A program made the position numbers and the translations under genes. Shown here piece by piece: positions 59,703 through 64,000 of a stretch of DNA of 64,000 nucleotides. The notes beneath the pieces are model-generated. The model was not told where the DNA came from. It worked only from the letters and a program-made list of their open reading frames with translations, and searched no databases. Source of the stretch: Myceligenerans crystallogenes (lineage in GTDB: Bacteria > Actinomycetota > Actinomycetes > Actinomycetales > Cellulomonadaceae); the NCBI RefSeq assembly GCF_039529775.1, contig NZ_BAAANL010000001.1, forward strand, positions 806,001 through 870,000, written 5' to 3'. The stretch's first letter is position 1. The number at the start of each line of letters is the position of its first letter.

Positions 59703-60659
59703 TCAGTAGCTGTTCGGCGCCAGCGTCGACTGCCAGTGCCACGGCTCCGGGTTGCGGCCGCCTGGCTCCGCGAAGGGCGGATGGACCCAGCCATGGCCCT
59801 CGGCGTGGGCCGTGAGCCAGTCGTACTGCGCGGAGCCGAACGCCTCGACGCCGCCGCCGATGTCGACGGCGAGCCCCGTCCCGTGGTTGGAGCACCCGGG
59901 CGGGGCCGCCGTCGGCGACGACGGGTCGTACAGCGCCGCCTGGTCCTCGTAGCTGCGGTAGGAGGAGTTGATCGTCAGGTTCACGCCGAAGGCCGCCCGG
60001 TAGGCGGCGTTCAGCGCGACGAGCCCGTCGACGACGTCGGCCCGCACGGCGTGCCCGGGTGCGAACGGCAGCGCGGCGAGCTTGCCCGCGGACAGGTGCC
60101 CGTTCTCGGGCGTCCACACCTGGTCGGGGTGGGGGCAGGTGCCGATGGCGGGCTCGTCGGCGGTGGGTTCGGGGGTGTCCTGCTCGCCGGACGTGTCCGG
60201 TTCGGCGGCGGGGCTCGTGTCCGACGACGCTGCCGCGGCGTCCGACCCGGCGGTCGCTTGTGCCTCGGCGCCGGCAGCCCCGGCCGTCGCCGCCTCATCC
60301 TCGGCCGGGACCGTGGGCTCGTCGTCGGCCGGAGCCTTCTCCGGGGGCTTCCGCAAGGGATCCGCGGCCTGCCGGAGCGGCGTCCCGGGACCGGCCGGGG
60401 ACGGCGAGAGCGCAGGGGCCGCCACTCCGGCGGGCGCGCCGTCGTCCCCGGAACCCCCCGACTGGAACAGCGCGTAGGAACCTCCCGCGACAAGCGCCAC
60501 GGAGCCCGTCACGACCACCGCGACCATCTGACCCCGGCGCGCGGCGCGACGGCGGCGCCGCTCCCGCCGCGCGGAGGCGGGTCCCAGCCCGGCGAACGGA
60601 TCGATTCGGCTCTGCTGATCGGACCCGGTCACGGGCGGCCAGATCTCGGACTGGTTCAT
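59703..60659 (-). CDS. VanY-like D-alanyl-D-alanine carboxypeptidase (M15B)
   Basis: Membrane-anchored protein of 318 residues. An Arg-rich N-terminus, one membrane segment (about 46-66), a long Ala/Pro/Asp/Glu-rich spacer (70-170), then the peptidase domain with SSYRSYEDQAALY, the zinc motif SNHGTGLAVDIG and EPWHW. It trims peptidoglycan stem peptides. RBS GGGAGGTG. TACACT (60744-60749) may be its -10. Divergent from the amidase gene. Confidence 0.9.
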   Translation of the reverse strand: MNQSEIWPPVTGSDQQSRIDPFAGLGPASARRERRRRRAARRGQMVAVVVTGSVALVAGGSYALFQSGGSGDDGAPAGVAAPALSPSPAGPGTPLRQAADPLRKPPEKAPADDEPTVPAEDEAATAGAAGAEAQATAGSDAAAASSDTSPAAEPDTSGEQDTPEPTADEPAIGTCPHPDQVWTPENGHLSAGKLAALPFAPGHAVRADVVDGLVALNAAYRAAFGVNLTINSSYRSYEDQAALYDPSSPTAAPPGCSNHGTGLAVDIGGGVEAFGSAQYDWLTAHAEGHGWVHPPFAEPGGRNPEPWHWQSTLAPNSY

Positions 60660-61038
60660 GCGACACCTCCCGCGTCAGGCGGCCGGCTACGCCTCGCCCT
60701 GGCCGGGCTCGGTGGCCTCCCGGCCCTCGCCGAGATCCTTCGCAGTGTAGATGTCGTCGTGATCCCGGACGACGGCGCGTGCGCGGTCCGCGCCCTACCT
60801 CTGGACGAACTTGTAGTCGACCTGTGGACGACCTTCTGATCGACTCCTGGACGCGCGGCCCGTCGTTGCTCACCGGCAGCTGGGGAGTAGAGCGGGCACG
60901 CTGTCAAGGCACTGGGCAAGGTTTTACCTTGAGTGTCCCTCCAGTTCCGAAGTCCTCCCGTCGCTGTGAAGCTGAAATGGCGCTCCCTGATACCCGGGGC
61001 AGCGCCTTTTCTGGCCCTCGACGAGATGGGGGAATGTC
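60660..61038. promoter_or_regulatory. divergent promoter region and amidase leader
   Basis: For the amidase: TGTCAA (60902-60907), N17, TACCTT (60925-60930) is a possible promoter, overlapping the palindrome CAAGGTTTTACCTTG (60917-60931). The leader then holds the hairpin at 60979-61010. For the carboxypeptidase: TACACT on the minus strand. An imperfect 23-bp tandem repeat (units 60799-60821 and 60822-60844, 18 of 23 identical) lies between them. Confidence 0.5.
60979..61010 (+). terminator. terminator-like hairpin with TTTT in amidase leader
   Basis: GGCGCT (60979-60984) pairs with AGCGCC (61001-61006), with inner CCC/GGG pairs, followed by TTTT (61007-61010). It ends 28 bp before the GTG of the amidase. 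One of few U-tract hairpins in the window, so it could attenuate transcription. Confidence 0.5.
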
Positions 61039-63009
61039 GTGGCACGGCATGCAAAGCAGGCGGGATCGTCGGTACGCGGGGTCGTGGGCAAGGCGATCGG
61101 GCTGGGAATCGCGCCGGTGCTGGCGCTCGGTGCGTTCGGTCCCGCGGCGGCGATGACGACGGCCGATCGGGCGTCCGAGGCCAACACACCGGACACCACC
61201 GGCTCCGCCCTCGCGGACGCCGGGACGACCGACGCCCAGGTCGACACGATCGTGCTGGCGGACGCGCCCGCAGCGGAGACCGAGCAGGTCGCGGACGTGA
61301 CGCAGGCCGCCCCGGAGCGCGCCGGCGAGGCGTCCCAGGTCGAGGACGGCGTCGTCGAACTCGACACCAAGGACAAGAAGGGTCGCCTGGCGGGCACCGT
61401 CGAGGCGCCCGCCGGCTTCCAGACGGTCGGCGCCTCGTGGCCCTCCGAGATCGACTCCCGGGTCCCGGAGCTCCAGGTCCGCACCCGTGCGGAGGGCGGC
61501 GGCTGGTCCCGGTGGTCCCACCTGGAGAAGCAGACCGACGGCACCGACGAGGCGTCCGCCGTCCGGACCTCGACCCCGGTCTACGTGGGAGAGTCCGACG
61601 CCGTCCAGATCGCCACGGTCGACCCCGCCCAGGAGATCCCGAGGGACGTCGAGCTGAGGCTTGTCTCGTCCGAGCAGGTCACCACTGCGGCGGCGACGAC
61701 GTCGGGCCCGGTCGCGGCCGAGACGACGTCGTCGGACACGGGCGGTCCCACGATCATCACGCGCGCGGAGTGGGGCGCCGCCCCGCAGTGCGAGCTGCCG
61801 CCCGACTATGACGGCGCCACCTGGCGGCCCGCGCCGGACGGCCTGAAGGCCGCGGCCGTGCACCACACGGTGAACCCGAACGACTACGACACGGTCGCCG
61901 AGGCGATGCAGCTGATCCGCAACGACCAGGCGTTCCATCAGGACGGCAACAACTGGTGCGACATCGGCTACAACTTCCTCGTCGACAAGTGGGGCAACGT
62001 CTACGAGGGCGCGGCCGGGAGCATCGACTCCGCGATCATCGGCGCCCACGCGGGCGGGTTCAACACGAGCACGGTCGGTATCGCGATGCTGGGGACGTAC
62101 TCGACGGTCACGCCGTCGTCGGCGCAGCAGTCCGGCGTGGCGAAGATCGCCGCATGGCGGCTCTCCGCGTTCGGGGTGGTCCCGACGGGGACGACGACGC
62201 TCACGTCCGCCGGGTCGAACAGCAAATACGCGGCCGGGACCGAGGTCGAGCTGAACAGGATCTTCGGCCACCGCGACACGCACGACACCGAGTGCCCGGG
62301 CAACCTGGGCTACCCGGTGCTGGGGAACATCCGCACCAGGGCCGCGGCCTACTACGACGAGTACACGGTGACCGCCGAGGAGCAGCGCGCGGCGAACATC
62401 GTCCAGGCGATCTTCAAGGACAACACCGGTGCCGTGGCGACCGCCGCGCAGATCGGCACGTGGCAGGACAGGGTCGAGGCGAACGGCGCCGGGCCGCTGG
62501 CCACGTGGACGGAGACGTCGGAGAAGTTCCGCAAGCGGCAGATCACGCTGGCCTACCGCGCGGTACTGCACCGCGACCCGACCTCGACGGAGCGGGCCGC
62601 GCAGCTCGACGCGATCGTGGACGGCCGCCTCACGGTCGACCAGGTGCGGCTGAGCCTGCTGTGGTCGACGTCGTACCGGTACTCGTTCAGCGGCATGGAC
62701 GCCTACGTCAAGGCGGTCTACCAGAACCTGACGAACACGACCCCGACCGCGTCCCAGGTGTCCACGATCAAGTCGTGGTTCGACGCCGACGGCCGCCGGA
62801 AGACCGTCCAGCGGCTGTGGAACAGCGAGGCGGCCGAGAACCACCGCGTCACCGAGGCCTACGAGCTGTACCTCGGCCGGACGCCGACGGCGAGCGCGGT
62901 GACCCGGTGGCGGGAGAAGCTGAAGAGCTCCTGGCTCTCGGACAAGGCCCTGCGCTACGGCCTGATGACGACCGCCTCCTACGCGGACCGCGCCGACGCC
63001 CGGTACTGA
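61039..63009 (+). CDS. N-acetylmuramoyl-L-alanine amidase (PGRP type) with DUF4214-like tail
   Basis: Secreted protein of 656 residues. N-terminal signal peptide (about 15-38), an Ala/Asp/Glu-rich linker and a beta region, then the PGRP/amidase_2 domain (about 235-430) with zinc ligands in AVHHTVN and GHRDTHDTECPG and conserved CDIGYNFLVDKWG. The last ~200 residues repeat a helical pattern (YRAVLHRDPTS, YELYLGRTPTA) like DUF4214. It cleaves the muramyl-peptide bond of peptidoglycan. GTG start after GGGGGAAT. The 3' end overlaps the convergent endonuclease V gene by 31 bp. Confidence 0.9.
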   Translation: MARHAKQAGSSVRGVVGKAIGLGIAPVLALGAFGPAAAMTTADRASEANTPDTTGSALADAGTTDAQVDTIVLADAPAAETEQVADVTQAAPERAGEASQVEDGVVELDTKDKKGRLAGTVEAPAGFQTVGASWPSEIDSRVPELQVRTRAEGGGWSRWSHLEKQTDGTDEASAVRTSTPVYVGESDAVQIATVDPAQEIPRDVELRLVSSEQVTTAAATTSGPVAAETTSSDTGGPTIITRAEWGAAPQCELPPDYDGATWRPAPDGLKAAAVHHTVNPNDYDTVAEAMQLIRNDQAFHQDGNNWCDIGYNFLVDKWGNVYEGAAGSIDSAIIGAHAGGFNTSTVGIAMLGTYSTVTPSSAQQSGVAKIAAWRLSAFGVVPTGTTTLTSAGSNSKYAAGTEVELNRIFGHRDTHDTECPGNLGYPVLGNIRTRAAAYYDEYTVTAEEQRAANIVQAIFKDNTGAVATAAQIGTWQDRVEANGAGPLATWTETSEKFRKRQITLAYRAVLHRDPTSTERAAQLDAIVDGRLTVDQVRLSLLWSTSYRYSFSGMDAYVKAVYQNLTNTTPTASQVSTIKSWFDADGRRKTVQRLWNSEAAENHRVTEAYELYLGRTPTASAVTRWREKLKSSWLSDKALRYGLMTTASYADRADARY

Positions 63010-63545
63010 CCCCTGATCGGGTCGCGGGCCGGGTCGCCCGAGCGGGCCAGGCGGTCGACCCGGCGCAGCGCGTCCGGGAAGCGGGCCTCGCCCGCCATGT
63101 CGCGGACCATCTGCGCAGCCTCGTCCGGCGGCAGGCCGAGGGCCGTGACGTACAGCGGTCGCCTGGACGACGCGCCTCGGGTCACCTCGATGGCGTGCGT
63201 GGCCGCCGCGAAGCGGGTCTTTGCCACGCCGACGACGACGGGCGCCAGCCCGGCCTGGTGCGCATGCGCCCCCAGGCCGGGCCGGCCCTCGGGGTCGAGC
63301 GTCACGTACCCGTCCACGACCAGCAGGTCCAGCGGCTCGACCGTGCCGGCCGCGAGCAGGGCCCGCATCGGCGGCAGCTCCCGCTCGTAGAAGTTGCCCG
63401 GCCGGTACTCCGCGACGCCGTCCACGAGAACGGTGCGCTCCTCGGTCACCTCGCCGAACGCCGGCGTCGGGCAGACCACGAGAGCCGCGCGGGCGCGGCC
63501 CTCCGGCAGGTAGTGGACGTCCACCGCGCCGAAGCGGCCCGTCAC
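62979..63545 (-). CDS. endonuclease V-like protein
   Basis: Protein of 188 residues matching the endonuclease V (Nfi) family: DVHYLPEGRARAALVV with the first catalytic Asp, YERELPP with the Glu, VVDGYVTLDPEGRPGLGAH with the next Asp, and VGVAKTRF. The enzyme cuts near deoxyinosine in DNA or RNA. It is shorter than the E. coli enzyme. GTG start; it follows the guanylyltransferase gene on the same strand by 46 bp. Confidence 0.85.
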   Translation of the reverse strand: MTGRFGAVDVHYLPEGRARAALVVCPTPAFGEVTEERTVLVDGVAEYRPGNFYERELPPMRALLAAGTVEPLDLLVVDGYVTLDPEGRPGLGAHAHQAGLAPVVVGVAKTRFAAATHAIEVTRGASSRRPLYVTALGLPPDEAAQMVRDMAGEARFPDALRRVDRLARSGDPARDPIRGQYRASARSA

Positions 63546-63591
63546 GAGTCCGCACCCCGTTCCTCCGCGAGCGGCCGGGCCACGCCGGGAG

Positions 63592-64000
63592 TCAGAGGAG
63601 TTCCTCCAGGTCCCGGGCCCGGACCGCGTCCACGATCTGCTTGACCTGCTGGGCGCGGGCGCGGGTGGTGACCAGGAGGGCGTCGGGGGTGTCGACGACG
63701 ACGACGTCGTCCAGGCCGAGCACGCTGACCAGCCGCCCGCCGGCCGGGACCACCACTGAGCCCGCGCTGTCCACGCGGATCACCTCGCCCGCGTCGCCGA
63801 GGACCTTCGAGCCCCGGTCGTCGTCGGACGGGAGCAGCGCGGCCAGGGAGTTGAAGTCGCCGACGTCGTCCCAGCCGAACGTGCCGGGGACGACGGCGAC
63901 GCCGCCGGCGTCGGCCACCGGCTCGGCGATGGCGTGGTCGATGGCGATCTTCTCCAGGCCGGGCCAGACCTCGGCCAGGACGCGGTCGCGGTCGTCGGTG
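63592..64000 (-). CDS. mannose-1-phosphate guanylyltransferase, C-terminal part
   Basis: Last ~136 residues of a nucleotidyltransferase that makes GDP-mannose from mannose-1-phosphate and GTP. The motif TFGWDDVGDFNSLAALL and the beta-helix-like C-terminal region (VLGLDDVVVVDTPDALLV) are typical of ManC/GMP enzymes. The N-terminal catalytic domain with the GTP-binding loop lies beyond the right edge. Frame is open to the edge. Confidence 0.85.
   Translation of the reverse strand, partial: TDDRDRVLAEVWPGLEKIAIDHAIAEPVADAGGVAVVPGTFGWDDVGDFNSLAALLPSDDDRGSKVLGDAGEVIRVDSAGSVVVPAGGRLVSVLGLDDVVVVDTPDALLVTTRARAQQVKQIVDAVRARDLEELL

Noticed and set aside
60780..61010. c-di-AMP (ydaO/yuaA) riboswitch before the amidase
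   Set aside because: The conserved core sequences I recall for that aptamer are not visible, so only a terminator-like hairpin is reported.
60904..63555. 883-residue open frame antisense to the amidase
   Set aside because: Covers the PGRP amidase on the opposite strand and continues frame-shifted through endonuclease V; no recognisable protein.
1..64000. CRISPR arrays, rRNA, tRNA and complete insertion sequences
   Set aside because: I saw no regularly spaced repeats with spacers, no cloverleaf with CCA-type end and no transposase motif. A tRNAscan or ISfinder run would be decisive.

Overview
The window is very GC-rich, with GTG and TTG starts, stop/start overlaps of the ATGA and GTGA type, and many leaderless genes. 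The block dapD-dapE-LOG-folP2-DUF3117-O-methyltransferase-sigE-anti-sigma-htrA-tatB follows the order of Mycobacterium tuberculosis Rv1201c-Rv1224. Together with mycothiol-type DinB proteins, a fused Dpp ATPase and xylan-type enzymes, this points to a Gram-positive actinobacterium, probably a plant-polymer-degrading Micrococcales of the Cellulomonadaceae/Promicromonosporaceae kind. The family placement is inference.

Layout. 1-6.0 kb: a truncated sensor kinase, a CPBP membrane protease, an ABC-F ATPase and a secreted tandem esterase whose first catalytic copy has lost its nucleophile. 6.1-14.0 kb: the most notable locus, a seven-gene operon (binding protein, DapF-like racemase, nicotianamine-synthase-like enzyme, opine dehydrogenase, MFS exporter, FecCD permease, FecE-type ATPase). 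It resembles the staphylopine pathway CntK-CntL-CntM-CntE but is coupled to an iron/B12-type importer. A Zur-like palindrome fills the spacer of a near-consensus promoter. 13.9-18.1 kb: accessory genes (hemerythrin, MarR regulon, two small enzymes); the last two genes are bracketed by degenerate copies of the 3' end of ychF. 18.1-23.6 kb: ychF, an ABC exporter pair and rmuC, with a 51-bp direct repeat. 23.7-29.5 kb: regulator/oxidoreductase pairs and a GH120-like beta-xylosidase. 29.6-36.5 kb: a DUF5829-like secreted protein, a degenerate macrolactam-cyclase-like protein divergent from an HTH-peptide deformylase fusion, a prolyl aminopeptidase, an AhpD-like protein and a cold-shock protein. 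36.6-42.9 kb: a peptide/nickel-type ABC importer operon. 42.9-52.9 kb: a lysozyme-like protein, lysine/DAP biosynthesis, and the conserved LOG-folP2-DUF3117 and sigE-rseA-htrA-tatB blocks. 52.9-64 kb: trpS, a 2H phosphoesterase, YihY, a large secreted subtilase, a VanY-like carboxypeptidase, a PGRP amidase with a hairpin-bearing leader, an endonuclease V homologue and the end of a mannose-1-phosphate guanylyltransferase.

How the genes work together. The metallophore operon encodes synthesis, export and re-import of one metal chelator. The esterase and GH120 enzyme fit xylan use. The sigE block is an envelope-stress circuit (sigma factor, ZAS anti-sigma, HtrA protease, Tat component). The 3' third is rich in secreted cell-wall and protein hydrolases. 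I saw no tRNA, rRNA, CRISPR array or intact transposase.
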